Source of the DNA: Branchiostoma floridae
Taxonomy: Eukaryota > Chordata > Leptocardii > Amphioxiformes > Branchiostomatidae
Direction of reading: 5' to 3'
Assembly (NCBI RefSeq): GCF_000003815.2
Contig: NC_049995.1
Coordinates: 10,080,223 to 10,144,222 of the forward strand
DNA length: 64,000 nucleotides
Positions 1 through 25,100 of the stretch are shown piece by piece (the stretch's first letter is position 1; each line of letters starts with the position of its first letter). Made by a program: the position numbers and the translations under genes. A model generated the notes under the pieces. It had not been told where the DNA came from and searched no databases. It saw nothing but the letters and a program-made list of their open reading frames with translations.

Positions 1-237
1 CATACACACACATCATTCGTACACATGTACATACACACATACACACACAGTCACACACACATATATACACACACATACACACACACTCGTACATACACAC
101 ACACAGTGACACACACATAAACATATACACAAACACACACATCATACACACACACACGTACAAAAAAAAACAAACATACATTCACACAAGCACGCACACA
201 CACACAGGCACACACGCGCAAACACACAGACTGTACA
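1..237. repeat. CA-rich microsatellite
   Basis: Nearly continuous (CA)n with interruptions. A similar but shorter CA tract (about 31026-31096) precedes the paralogous copy of the adjoining segment, so the tract is probably part of the duplicated unit. Confidence 0.85.
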
Positions 238-639
238 GGAAATAGAACCTTAATAGTGACTGCAAGAACTATTTACACTAAAATACTTATTACTCAATAA
301 GTGCTTCCCTTTTCCGTGCGACTCATCGACTTCCTCAAAAGACGAAAGCACCTCGACAGAACGTATCACACAAGATTGTTTTCGCGTATATATAAGGATG
401 ATACCCCGTCTATAGTTTTCAATTGTTGTGTGAGAAAAGCATTGCATGCAACAGGCAAAATCTGATGCAACATTGAACAAACATCTAACAGAAACCGTGA
501 TGATTTTTTTAAATACAAGAAAACAACTCTTGTTCATGTCTGCTAAAACATTACAACTAATGTACCATTATACTAATCAAGGATAGAAAGGTGCATAGTT
601 ATTGTCGACAGTTGACTTTGCTACTGACTTAAACATACC

Positions 640-1487
640 TTTGTGATATAAATACTTTTGAAATTCGAAAAGCGATAACTCAGTTAAGAATCAGTAGCCA
701 TAAATTGAATATTGAAACAGGCAGATACTTCAATGTAGACCCTGACCAAAGGTCCTGTCCTTTCTGTCCAAAGCATGTTGAAGACGAATTTCGCTTTTTA
801 ATGGAATATTCTACTAAGATACGCTATTTTACGTAATGAGCTATTCACATTTCTCGAATCCAGTACAGCAGATTTCAAGAGACTCGAGGCTACAGACAGA
901 TTCGTATATATATTTCGATGTCACAGCTCCCATAATGCAAAGATAGGCAAATGTATCAAAGACTGGTTTTCTATTAGAAATAATAATGAAACTCATGATT
1001 AGCCCAACTCGATTGTGACACTATACAGGTCTTATAAAACAAATTTTATGTCAAACTGCTCTTTCTATAATCAAGAAAGAGAAGAGCTATTCAAAGAGGC
1101 CATCAAATTCCACACAAACTTCCTCACATTCAAAAAGAAAACAGTTCTCTTAATTAACATCACAAAACCCACACATAATAGAAAAGGTGGGATCTTTCGT
1201 CTTCCACTGTCTTCAAAAAAGGAGTCGGACCCAATAACGCAGGAACTAGGGTTAGCTTTTAATAGTTTTAGACTAGAGTAGACACTTGTGATATTGTATT
1301 TTACACTGTTTGAATCTTATATGTTACCTGTAATTAGCCCACGGGCAAGAATTTGCAATAAAACTTGTTATTTATATCAAAGACTTGTGTTAGCCCTTCT
1401 TGTTATGTTAATTAGGATGTTAAGTCTTATTCTATACACCTATTTTGTACTTTGTGTAATAGTGGTTACCATATATTGTACCAGGTA
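640..1487 (+). pseudogene. Degenerate LINE (non-LTR retrotransposon) 3' fragment
   Basis: Reading from about 670, the frame gives KAITQLRISSHKLNIETGRY, then a Cys-rich CPFC...VEDEFRFLMEY block. The reading frame resumes near 1060 with CSFYNQEREELFKEAIKFH. This succession (LRxSxHxLxIExGRY, CPFC, VEDExHFLxxC, QERxELF) is what I know from the C-terminal region of many animal LINE polyproteins, after the reverse transcriptase. Stops and frameshifts break it. It interrupts paralogous segment copy 1, so it inserted after that duplication or was lost from copy 2. Confidence 0.6.
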
Positions 1488-2376
1488 TTGATAAATTCAA
1501 ACGTTAAGCCAGTCAGAATCATTGCCAAGAGAACAAGTGTCGCGTATCATATGAACATCACATTCTGGTACACGTGAACACTTCCCCAATACGGTTGCAC
1601 ACACACGCCTTGTGCTTAACGTCACGTACACTATACGGATATTTTTGTCTCTCAAAATGTCTCACACGACATCGACTAACCTTCTCTACGCTTGGGAAAG
1701 TTTAGCCGCCTTTTACTGACGTTTTGTTTAGATTGAAGGAATTCTAACTTTGTGACCTTGAGAAACAGTCTGTCGCGGTTGACTGCGACATTGACTCTAA
1801 TCTTCCCACAATCTTTAAGGATACTAAACATACCTGTACTATCCAAATGACGAGTAGACGCCAAATCCAAGGAATTCTTTGTTCTTCATCCTGATTTTAA
1901 GGCAATTTTCAGCAACTTAGAAGCTTCGGGTAGACTTAGAAATCCCCTTTGGCACACTTGACGTACGTATCCTACCACACGAAAAGAACAATGTCCCCTC
2001 AACCTCATTTGAATCTCAAAAGGTACCCGGTATATCCCAGTACAGACCTTTTAACCTTGCGCGTATTCAATTCTTGCCCTTTGTTTTTGTTGCAATAGCA
2101 AGTGTTATAGATATAGGTTCAGCCATTGGTTCACTCTATAGCATTTGGGAAACCCAATCATGTGTTTTATTTGCCATGTTTTATGTAGTCTGAACTTGAT
2201 AGCAGTGTTAGTTGTTTTGGAGGGTGAACCAAAGGTCAAAAGTAAGACAATGACAGAAGACACGGTTGTTTAACCATGGATTACTATTATTTCACGTATC
2301 CCGTTGCATTCTGGGAGGCGCGGGGTAGTATGGGTAAAGTAACATCATTACCATGATAATATAGACGTTTTACTAA

Positions 2377-3210
2377 GGCCATGTTGATTTGATTATATGG
2401 ATGACATCCGCGCTCGCACCAATTTTCGGCCGTTTCCAAAAAAAAAAAAGGTTTCCACCACACAATTAAATGTACAAAGCAGCTGTAAAATGAGCACAAA
2501 TATTCCGTAGATTGAAAAAAAAGTATCAGAAAACAGATAATTAATCATAGTCTAATGCCATAGAATGCCAAAATAAATCTAAACTCAAAGAATAAGATCT
2601 GAAAGGACAGAAAGAAAAAAAAATTCTGTTGGTAGGGGGAGGTACCAGTACAGAAATTCAGGTCCTGTTCAGATCCAGAGGAAACTTGAGAACTGGCAAT
2701 ACTCAAAACAATGGTAATTGGTCAGTTTTGCTACAAAGGAATCTGTTTGGTGGACTATTGGACTCCCACTGGCATTTAAAAATCCCATCTCCAAGTAATA
2801 AAGGCTTACTGTCTCTGTACCTTTGACTGTAGAAACTTGGTACAATTGACTATAAACTCTACTTGACTTCGCTCTTGTTGTCTTCTTGGCCCCAAATGCC
2901 TGCCGACATAGTGTGTCCATTTTGTAATTGGCGAAACCTGTTCCTCTGATTTTTTTCCAGGTCTGTTTTTTTCAGATTGGTCCAAGAAGAAAAAAAAATT
3001 GTCTTGCACTCGTATGATGTACTGGTCCCTACACCTAACTGTTGGTATTCCATACTATGTGTGTTTAGTCCTATGTTCAACATTCCTGGCCACTTTGATT
3101 TCATACTGGAGGCAACTTTTTTTTTGGCCAAACTTTTTTTTTATTCGCTCGCTCGCATCAATTTTGGAGTTCCCAGAGGATGTCATCCGTATAATCAAAT
3201 CAACATGGCC
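2377..3210. mobile_element. PIF/Harbinger-like MITE, family A, copy 1
   Basis: Begins GGCCATGTTGATTTGATTA and ends with its inverted counterpart (imperfect TIR of about 33 bp), flanked by TAA at 2374-2376 and at 3211-3213. A 3-bp TWA target duplication and GGCC ends fit PIF/Harbinger. The interior closely resembles 47339-48237. Small ORFs inside are not protein-like; I see no transposase. Confidence 0.75.
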
Positions 3211-3480
3211 TAATATATTACCAATGATTGCAATGGTATTTTTATTGGGATCATGGGCTTTAGACATACATGGACCGTACATGCTCACCTAGGTAAAGAA
3301 AAAATTGAATGATATATATCTCCAAGACAGAGTGTGAAATTTAAGAATCAAATGCCTTTATGCACTCGTTATTGCATGTATAGTCCTGTTAAATAATACA
3401 AGCAACACCCAAGTTTGAATTGCAGGTTCCAGTGTTAGAGAACATATGGTTTCTAACTAACTGTATAGAGCAGTACAGTA

Positions 3481-4623
3481 CACTGTCATAAGATCATGTA
3501 TAACACTGTCATGAGACCGTGTAGAACACTTTGATGTGACCATTTAAGCCAGTCACTCATGAGACCACACATATATGTATCTCCCACGGCAGACCACATG
3601 GAACACCTCTAATGCTTTATATAAGACCGTTATCATAATACGAGGGTACTCCAATAAACTCAAGACTGAAAATTTCTTAACGTTACACGGGGACTTCTTT
3701 CACCCAACCAAATACACCCAACAGCGGATTTTGGAACTAGCCTCAAACATAAGACATCACTGAGTGGGCTCTTGACAGCAGATGACAGCATCACTAAAGG
3801 AGTTTCAAGCTCCACTGATTTCTCGTACTCCACTGGACCAGGCTAGCGTGAATACTGAAAAGCATAGCCTTGTGATGGGATGTGATATAATGTGTACTCA
3901 TTCAGTCGTTTTCGTATTATCTTATAACGAAAGACATCAGGAACGGATGTTCCTTACTGTACCATCAGGTAAGAGCACATTAGACACACTCTAGTTCTTT
4001 TTGTTCATCTTTCTTTCGAAAGAATCCGAAAGACCTTGAAACGACATGAAATCATGACACTTCAGCACAAAATGAAATGAATAGTACGAAACAAATCATG
4101 TTAGTCACCAAGGCATTTCTTATTTATTTCGGGTCAATTTGACATAAATAGATTCTATATTCAGACGCATATTTGCTTACTGCTTATACTCTTGATACAC
4201 TCATCATTTGATGACGAATACAGCAATATTGAAAACGTGTACAAGTGCTCAAAAACAAGACTTAACATTCTAAACAGTCCACACCAGCACACGCAATGCA
4301 TTGATTTGCTATTGGGCCATTAGTTAATAAAAATCCTAATAGCAGCATTGGTTAAAAAAAATACATGACAACATTCGTATGTCGTATACTTTACATTAAA
4401 TTCAAAAGAAATCGCACGGCAACGGGTTTAGCATCATAAAAACGCATCGAACAACCCACTATACATTTAAAACATTTAGAAATATCTTACAAAAAGTATA
4501 TGACAATAAAAACATACACAATTTTGTTCTTTTGAATACGTATACATCCCAACCCTTAACGTTTCTCCACCGTACAATTAAAACATTGATGCCCAAGCTT
4601 GTTAACAATTTGAAATGCGGGGT
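3481..4623. other. Intergenic, nothing recognised
   Basis: AT-rich sequence with short ORFs of no recognisable character. Near 3490-3620 there are imperfect repeats of a phrase about 'accata/gtagaacac', matching similar repeats at 32870-32960 at the end of paralogous segment copy 2. Confidence 0.5.
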
Positions 4624-4721
4624 GATGCTTTGTGGGTAATATGTCAAAATTGAAGCCCCCTAGCGATTCACTTGAGCCTTTTCAGGGGCCTTCCACTTTA
4701 ATATATTACCCACAATGCATC
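4624..4721. repeat. 98-bp inverted repeat (hairpin)
   Basis: The outer arm GATGCTTTGTGGGTAATAT at the left pairs with ATATTACCCACAATGCATC at the right; an inner GAAGCCCC pairs with GGGGCCTTC. The loop is about 20 bp. It is probably a tiny foldback MITE. Confidence 0.6.
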
Positions 4722-6380
4722 AATCTGAGTCTGCGCACTTCAAAACTACCTTAAAATCCCCGGATATTTGTCTTACTTTCTACTTTACTTCTCTTCTATT
4801 TCTGTAGCCGAAGCTGTATAAGGCTGATATCAATCAGGATTTAATTACGGTTGTCATTACTGGTCAAAGGAGGCCATGTAGTATAGTACTTTTTTAATAC
4901 ACAAACTCCATCAATTTTATCTGATACAATGTTTCTCTATTTACACGCAAACTCCACCAATTTTATACAATATAATGTTTCTCTTTTTACACACAAACTC
5001 AATCAATTTTCCGTAAAATCCAAACCAACAAGAGTTCGTAGACCTCAGGCCTGCATGAAATGTATTGGGTTTCTGTAGACCTATTGTGTATTTTTGCCTT
5101 TTTGTCTGTGGTACGTGGTTGGAAAAATGAGCTTTTTACTGTGTTGGTTGTGCACCATGCAAAAGTCTGACTCTGAAATTCCATTTTCTGAATTTGTAAG
5201 TTTGGACAGGGATGAACATTACTTATTTTGGATTTCTTAAGTATGTAACCAACCACAGTACTTTGAAGTTGTTGAGACGCTACCTTTTTTTGTCTCAGAT
5301 GGCCCATGCACATGTAGTTACTCTGTCACATGATATACTAATATCTTCCTATTTCAATGTACTGACCTAATGCAGCTGCTAAGTCTCCTTGGTTTGTGTT
5401 CTTCCAATGATATTCATTAAAGATTTATTTCTGGGATGTTATTCACTTGACATCGGAATGTTACTCGCATAATTTGACCAATGATACTTTTATCTGTAGT
5501 TCCATAGACATTAGACAACATGAATAGTGGTAGCCCCCATGCAGCTGCTGAGCAGCAACAGTTAGTCCCCAGGGTGGTATGATATTTTCATTCAATCCAT
5601 CCAACCCAAACCTAAATCTCCTGTAGTATCTAAGCCAAATTTACTATATAACAGCATAATTTACTATGAAAAATGTCCTTGTCAATCCCATTTATAGATG
5701 GCAAGCTGCTGGCAATGGAAGCTTTGAAAAGTTCAGAAGCTGTTGTAGTCAAAGCAAACACCCAGCAAACATCCCCGCAAACCAATGAGCAGTTGCTTAG
5801 AAGGGGAATTTCATCATATATTTGCCGCGACAAAATGCAACAAACGATACTGAATTTAAAACAGAACAAAGCTAAGCCTCCACCACTTAACCCTGCCTGT
5901 ACCATAGATTAAGCAGGCCCAAAAACCAAGCGAATATGACTAGCCCAAAAATTACCTGTATACAGTATGGAAATGGCATTACCAAAGAAACAAAAAGAAA
6001 CACAGGACAAATCATACACATACCTTTCTCTTATGCCCACACTCTATACAGTTCTCCTCCACATTAGAAAATTGCATCTTCTTCTGTTTAAGTTCAAGTT
6101 CAACCATGATTGCCAACAGGGTAAAGGAACTTGTACCGGAACTTAAAACTCAGTACTATACAGCTCTAGAAACACCACAAAGAGTAATAAGCAAACTCCA
6201 ATTATACCTGACCAACAGATATATAATCTTGTACACTCCCGTCATCTGGCAAACTGTCAGTGCCACTAAGTAACCTGATACATTGAAGGTGGCCCAGGCC
6301 AGATGATGGTTCTACACCCAACCGTAATCTGTTTTTAAAACCAAGCAGATATTGGGAGGATGCCCCAACCACACTAAAAC
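4722..6380. other. Intergenic, with one unexplained ORF region
   Basis: Mostly featureless. At 5697-5910 an open frame encodes a compositionally protein-like stretch (KLLAMEALKSSEAVVVKA) preceded by a splice-acceptor-like TTTATAG. An upstream open piece at 5520-5577 starts with ATG, but the phase across the intervening GT...AG does not match, so I do not call a gene. It could be a decayed exon. Confidence 0.3.
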
Positions 6381-6389
6381 AGGGTCAAC

Positions 6390-7005
6390 CTATACAGTAT
6401 CAAGTTCAAGCACTAGGAGGCCCAAAATCAAACCTGACCACCAGGACACCACAAACAACTCACGTACCAAATGGCAACACAATGGCACCTTGCGTTCCGG
6501 AGATACAGCGCACGCCCCGTGCCCGCACAAAAGGTAACCTAAAATGTCAAGTTCAAGCACCAAGGGCGCCAAAATCAAAATTGAGCATTATTCAGCCACC
6601 GCCGACACATGTGCCAAATATCATCGCGCCAGCACCAGCCGTTCAGAAGATATAACTCCGGAAACACCCCTCCCGGACACAAAATTCGACCTGCCGGGTC
6701 AAGTTCAAACGCGACAAGGCCCAAAGTCAATCCTAGGCAACAGGCAACAACCCCCCACCCATGCACCAAAAATCGTCGCAATCGCGCGTATCGTTCCGGA
6801 CACACAGCGCCAAAAGTGCCCCAAAAACACCAAAAATGCCACCTTCAATGTCAAGGTCAAGCGCCAGGAGGCCCAAAATCACACCTGAGTGTTAGGCTAC
6901 CACCCACAACCCACGTACCAAAAATCGTTGTGCTCGCACCATCCGTTCACGAGATACAGCGCCCTACATCCCCGGCTACCGAAAAGTTTCCACCAGCATC
7001 AAAAC
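6390..7005. repeat. Degenerate C-rich minisatellite, ~150-170 bp unit
   Basis: About four diverged copies of a unit containing TCAAGTTCAAGC, GGCCCAAAATCA, CGTACCAAA and CCGTTC(C/A)GGAGATACAGCGC. It lies just downstream of the protease stop codon, in its probable 3' untranslated or flanking region. Confidence 0.6.
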
Positions 7006-7059
7006 CATACCTGCATACATGCAGGTAAAAATTAACATGTGGCCTGAGAATGGACGTTC

Positions 7060-18574
<11,515 letters not shown>

Positions 18575-19142
18575 TCCGCTGGAAGATGTTCACCTTTTAT
18601 CTTAAGAAAAACAAAACAAAAATGAAGAAATTGAAACTTCATCGTTGAAACATACAGATTTGGCGTGGTAAAGTTTATTAGCATAATATTTTATTGTATT
18701 CATAATACAAAACGTTTGATTTCTTCAACGCAAGGAAACGGACTGGCCGATATATTGATCAGTGTCACGTGACACTTCCGGTAAGTCACGTGACATGTCA
18801 CGTTCGGTCACGTGATCTCTACGCAAAAGGAGTATTTCAACTTGAAGAAGGTTTCAATAGAAAATTCATGAATCCGTATCATTGTTTTGAAAAACGTAGT
18901 TCAGCTTCTTCCATAACTCATATTTTTCTATTGACGTATTATGATTAATATATTCAGGTTATATTTGCGTACGTGCGTAGCAACCAGACAATCAGCGTGG
19001 GCGTCATGCGTATACGCAATACGTAAGTTGCGGAAAGATGACATGAATTTATTCATCGTAGTACGTACATTCGGTCTGAACGTCTGTGATACAACATTTT
19101 CGGTGTTTGGAGTAGAAAAGGAGAAGTGGAAAGCGGTGCAAA
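18575..19142. promoter_or_regulatory. Divergent promoter region with TCACGTGA cluster
   Basis: The protease (minus) and lectin (plus) start codons face away from each other across 568 bp. Within it, perfect palindromic TCACGTGA lies at 18765-18772, 18786-18793 and 18808-18815, with a half match at 18798-18805. TCACGTGA is the preferred site of USF, MITF and TFE-class bHLH-ZIP factors (the CLEAR-type box). No TATA box is obvious at a sensible distance. Shared regulation of the two surface proteins is inference. Confidence 0.6.
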
Positions 19143-22100
19143 ATGGACAAAAACATCTACGAGGAGGCATGTAGCGTCTACGCGACTTGTAACGACAACG
19201 GGCGGGCCGTCAGGATCTCAACACCGATGGGTGAGGCTGTGAGCACGGCCTATGGTCGTGACATGAATGGCACTGCGAAAACCAAGAAAAACATCAACAA
19301 CGGGTCGGCAGAAATGTTGACACAGTCAGGTAGGGTATATTATGACGCAGATTATTCTAGGAGCACATGCTGTTTGATGACTTAAACCCGGTGAAATGGT
19401 TGTTTCACTGGTTCCCATGCCGACCCGTGAGTAACAGGCTAGCGGATGTGCCACACAGGCCCCGGGATGTCGAACTCGGAGATTCGAGGACGAATCTTGA
19501 AAAGAAAGGGGGGAGAAGTATAACAGTGGTGTTCAAGTACCGTCTATGGTATGGTCTAGTGGTTAGGATTTGGCGCTCTCACCTCCAAGACCCGGGTTCG
19601 ATCCCCGGTGTGGGAACCAACGAAACAACCAGAGGGGCGAGTAGAACAGAAAGAAACAACATGTCCCCTACCCGGGATCGAACCGGGGTCGGCAGATTAC
19701 AAGTCATGACCGCTATCGCTGTCGCCACAAAAGCACTAGAGCCCTTGGGCAAGGACGATAGAACACCACTGTTACAGTAGTTATAAGTATTAGTCTTGCA
19801 TGCAGAAGGTTGTGAGTTCGACTTTAAAATGGCACAAGGTGCTTTCTCGGCTTTATATATACTCAGCTTAGTACTACCTAGCGAGTAGTCGAAAATTACC
19901 TGCTATTTTCTTCACGTACAAACAAGATCCCACAAGTTAAGTCTAGAGATCATTTGGGCAAGCTATTTAAGGAAAAGCGAATTTTCACCGCTATAACCAC
20001 ACCTACTCGACATTAATATGTTTTTGTTCGGCATTCTTTTATGGTACCCACCACTGTAGTAACAAACTAATGAATATATATATACATGTATTACAGGTTC
20101 ATTCAAGGCTCAGACTAACGATAAGCCAACTTTCGCTGACCCTGTCTCCACCGGGACCATTGGCTACATCCCAGGGGTCGGTGTGAAGACCTCTGGTCAG
20201 CCCCATGTCTGGACCACCGCCATGTTCAAGCTCGTCCCCAAACTGACCGTTACTCTGAACGCCTTTCTACTCGGCATTGCCATTTTTCTAAGTAAGTGCC
20301 ATCCTTTTTTTTTTCAAAGATATATTCTACACAGAACCTTACCCACCGCCGTCTATACAATATAATTTACTTAGGAGTCCGGAATGAGATCTCCAATTTG
20401 TACGCGCGGCCTCAGCCAACTGCCACCCAATCAGAAAAAAAGCTTTACCTAACGAAAACGTTTAGGCGATTTTCTGATTGGTTGAGGGTTGAAAACCTCA
20501 GCCCAGTTAGCAGAGCCTATCCAATGACAATGTATATTGTATAGATAGTGGGCGAAGATCTGCGTAGCTGATTGAGGGTGAGAGATAATCACTGTGGTAC
20601 ACTGCTATATTACAGACAAACATACTAGTATTTTGAATATCCATCCCGTCGTATTTCCTGTGTAATTTCCTGGGTAATTTCCTGTGTTATATTTTCTGTG
20701 TTTTTCTCCTATTCCAGTGGTGACTGCGTCGAACATTAAGCTGTCCGCCAACCAGTTGGAACAAACCACGGGAATGACAGCTGCCAATCAAATTAACATC
20801 TCTGTTCTTTTGGAACAGGTAAATAGAATATATACATTTAGTTTATGAAGATTAGACATCCAGATAAACAATATTCAAAACCAGACAATATGTACATATA
20901 AGTCGTTCAAACTTGGTATCATTAAGAAGGTATATTGGTACAGAGTCGTAATCTGCATACGTATTGATATCGGGTGCTTACTTCCCGAGATATGACTTAA
21001 ACACTAACCGCTGATGTGTGGGTTAGGGTTAATGTTAGGGTAGTGCTTAGAGACAACATTGCTAAGAGTGTATTCTAGTCGGTCAAACTTGGTATCATAA
21101 AGAAGGTATCTTGGTTCAGAGTCGTAATATGCGAACCGTTTTGAAATCGGGTGCTTATTTACCGAGATAGAACTTAAGCACTAACCGCTAGGGTTAGGGT
21201 TACGGTATCGGTTAGGGTAGTGCTTAGTGGCAACATGGCTAAGGGTGTACTCTAGTCGCTTAAACATGGTATCATTGAGAAGGTATCTTGGTACAGAGTC
21301 GTAATCTGCAAACCGTTTTGAAATCGGGTGCTTAATTTCCGAGATATGACTTAAACACTAACCGCTAGGGTTAGGGTTAGGGTTAGGGTAGTGGTTAGAG
21401 GCAACATGGCTAGTACTGTATTTCAATCGGTCAAACTTGGTATCATTGAAAAGGTATCTTGGTACAGAAACGTAATATGCAAACCGTTTTGAAATAGAGT
21501 GCTTACTTTCCGAGATATGACTTAAGCACGTACCGCTAGGGTTAGGGTAAGGGTAAGGGTTAGGGTTAGGGTTAGGGTAGTGCTTAGAGGCAACAAGGCT
21601 AAGAGTGTATTCTAGTCGATCAAACTTGGTATCATTAAGAAGGTATCTCGGTACAGAGTCGTAATCTGCCAACCGTTTTGAAATTGGGTGCTTACTTCCC
21701 GAGATATGACTTAAAAACTAACCGCTAATATGAGGGAAAGGGTTAGGGTTAGGGTTAGGGTAGTGGTTAGAGGCAACATGGCTAGTACTGTATTTTAATC
21801 GGTCAAACTTGGTATCATTGAAAATGTATCTTGGTACAGAAACGTAATCTGCAAACCGTTTAAAATAGAGTGCTTACTTTCCGAGATATGACTTAAGCAC
21901 TAACCGCTAGGGTTAGGGTTAGGGTTAGTGTAGTGCTTAGAGGCAACATTGCTAAGAGTGTATTCTAGGCGGTCAAACTTGGTATCATTACAAAGGTATG
22001 TTGGTACAGATTTGTAATCTGCAAACCGTTTTGAAATCGGGTGCTTACTTGCCAAGATATGACTTAAGTACTAACCGCTAGGGTTAGGGTTAGGGTTAGG

Positions 22101-25100
22101 GTAGTGCTTAGAGGCAACATTGCTAAGAGTTTATTCTAGTCGGTCAAACTTGGTATCATTACAATGGTATGTTGGTACAGATTTGTAATCTGCAAACGGT
22201 TTTGAAATCGGGTGCTTACTTGCCGAGATATGACTTAAGCACTAACCACTAGGGTTAGGGTTAGGGTAGTGCTTAGAGGCAACATTACTAAGAGTTTATT
22301 CTAGCTATAGGTGGTCAAACTTGGTATCATTACAACGGTATGTTGGTACAGATTTGTAATTTGCAAATTATTTTGAAATCGGGTGCTTACTTGCCGAGAT
22401 ATGACTTAAGCACTAACCGCTAGGGTTAGGGTTAGGGTTAGGGTTAGGTTGGTGCTTAGAGGCAACATTGCTAAGAGTGTATTCTAGGCGGTCAAACTTG
22501 GTATCATTATAAAGGTATGTTGGTACAGATTTGTAATCTGCAAACCGTTTTGAAGTAGGGTGCTTACTTGCCGAGATATGACTTAAGCACTAACCGCTAT
22601 CACAGCACGAAAACAACTATTTAAGCAAAGTTTCAGAGATACGTATAAAAACCTTAAAGGCGGAGAAATATTTCAGAAGATTTTAAGATCTATTAAAGGC
22701 ATCGGAAACATACATCTGGCCTTTACGTAAGATTTCAGCGTTTGTAAATGTAACTTAATCTGTCGTGTTTCTTTACGTGAATTTTACATGTATTTTAGTA
22801 TGCCGAAAAGACAACTTAAATGTCTCAAAAGTTATAAAAAATCATCCGTTTTACTGTTTTACCACTGTGGTAATATTTCAAGTTTTTAAATATAAAACTG
22901 AGAAATACCGTTTCTCTAGATCTGTTTACCAAAATTACCTCGGCTATGTCAAATATAATAAGCCTTTGTCTGGCGTTTGATAAAGCATTGTGTCATCTGT
23001 TCTAAAACAGTGGCAAGATTTACTGTCAAAACTGACAATTGCGTTTTCCGGGACAAAATGTTATGTTAATACCTCAGAAAAGTCAAATACAATATTCTTC
23101 TATGTTGTTTGTTCCGAAAGCATATGACGTATTTAAATATAAATTTGTAAATGTAACTTAATCTGTCGTGTTTCTTTACGTGAATTTTACATGTATTTTA
23201 GTATGCCGAAAAGACAACCTAAATGTCTCAAAAGTTATAAAAAATCATCCGTTTTACTGTTTTACCACTGTGGTAATATTTCAAGTTTTTAAATATAAAA
23301 CTGAGAAATACCGTTTCTCTAGATCTGTTTACCAAAATTACCTCGGCTATGTCAAATATAATAAGCCTTTGTCTGGCGTTTGATAAAGCATTGCGTCATC
23401 TGTTCTAAAACAGTGGCAAGATTTACTGTCAAAACTGACAATTGCGTTTTCCGGGACAAAATGTTATGTTAATACCTCAGAAAAGTCAAATACAATATTC
23501 TTCTATGTTGTTTGTTCCGAAAGCATATGACGTATTCGATCTTTCTGTGCGCAATTTTTGATTCGAACAGGGAATACCTCTTACGTTTAGCTTATATGCG
23601 CTCCCTTACGTTACATGAAATGCTGCGTTTTTCTGTTGAATATACGGCATCTGTAATCTATTTCAAACCGCCGTTTACGCAAAGAAGGGGGGGCTTCCCC
23701 GGTTTAGCTTATATGTTGCCAAGAGGTATATGAAATGTTGCGTATTTCTGTTAAACATACGACATGTTTAATCTTTGAATCCGCTCAGTTTAAGCAAACA
23801 AGGGGAGACCTCCCCCGTTTAGCTTATATGTTGCCAAAACTGTACATGAAATGTTGCGTATTTCTGTTGAACATACGACATGTTTAATCTTTGAATCCGC
23901 GCAGTTTAAGCGAACTAGGGGAGACCTCCCCCGTTTAACTTATATGTTGCCAAAACGTTTATGAAATGTTGCGTATTTCTGTTGAACATACGACATGTTT
24001 AATCTTTGAATCCGCGCAGTTTAAGCGAACTAGGGGAGACCTCCCCCGTTTAGCTTATATGTTGCCAAAACGTACATGAAATGTTGCGTATTTCTGTTGA
24101 ACATACGACATGTTTAATCTTTAAATCCGCGCAGTTTAATCGAACTAGGGGAGACCTCCCCCGTTTAACTTATATGTTGTCAAGACGTATATGAAATGTT
24201 GCGTATTTCTGTTGAACATACGACATTTTTAATCTTTGAATCCGCACAGTTTAATCGAACTAGGGGAGACCTCCTCCGTTTAGCTTATATGTTGCCAAAA
24301 CGTATATAAAATTTTGCGTATTTCTGTTGAACATACGACATGTTTAATCTTTGAATCCGCACAGTTTAAGCGAACTAGGGGAGACCTCCCCCGTTTAGCT
24401 TATATGTTGCCAAAACGTACATGAAATGTTGCGTATTTCTGTTAAACATACGACATCTTTGAATCCGCGTAGTTTAAGCGAACTATGGGAGACCTCTCCC
24501 GTTTAGCTTATATGTTGCCAAAACTGTACATGAAATGTTGCGTATTTCTGTTGAACATACGACATGTTTAATCTTTGAATCCGCGCAGTTTAAACGAACT
24601 ATGGGAGACCTCCCCCGTTTAACTTATATGTTGTCAAGACGTATATGAAATGTTGCGTATTTCCGTTGAACATACGACATGTTTAATCTTTGAATCCGCG
24701 CAGTTTAAGCGAACTAGGGGAGACCTCCCCCGTTTAGCTTATATGTTGCCAAAACGTACATGAAATGTTGCGTATTTCTGTTGAACATACGACATGTTTA
24801 ATCTTTGAATCCGCGCAGTTTAAACGAACTAGGGGAGACCTCTCCCGTTTAGCTTATATGTTGCCAAAACGTACATGAAATGTTGCGTATTTCTGTTGAA
24901 CATACGACATGTTTAATCTTTGAATCCGCGCAGTTTCAGCGAACACGGGGAGACCTCCCCCCTTTAGCTTATATGTTGCCAAAACGTACATGAAATGTTG
25001 CGTATTTCTGTTGAACATACGACATGTTTAATCTTTGAATCCGCGCAGTTTAAGCGAACACGGGAAGACCTTCCCCGTTAAAAGCTCCTTGGTTTAGCTT

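Larger units (their letters stand above)
290..3480. repeat. Paralogous segment, copy 1 (interrupted)
   Basis: Three blocks (about 300-630, 1488-2376 and 3211-3480) align collinearly by eye with 31120-32900. Shared landmarks include GTTGACTTTGCTACTGACT near 610 and 31410, and TTGCATGTATAGTCCTG near 3372 and 32756. Copy 1 differs mainly by two insertions, a LINE remnant at about 632-1487 and a Harbinger-like element at 2377-3210. The block matching the copy 2 ORF (about 2000-2330) carries frameshifts and stops here, so any coding function is lost in this copy. Whether the unit is a segmental duplication or an old transposon is not decided. Confidence 0.7.

Noticed and set aside
5520-5912. A two-exon host gene on the plus strand
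   Set aside because: The downstream piece looks protein-like and has an acceptor, but phases of the two pieces do not agree across the GT...AG interval and I recognise no family.
19143-19200. An ITAM-like signalling motif in the lectin tail (tyrosines in NIYEEACSVYATC)
   Set aside because: The tyrosines lack Leu or Ile at +3 and the spacing is wrong.
19545-19616. Functional tRNA-Glu gene
   Set aside because: Anticodon and T-arm look right, but the acceptor halves (TATGGTA and TGTGGGA) do not pair and the anticodon stem has a mismatch. It sits inside a repeat with inverted ends. Called tRNA-derived.
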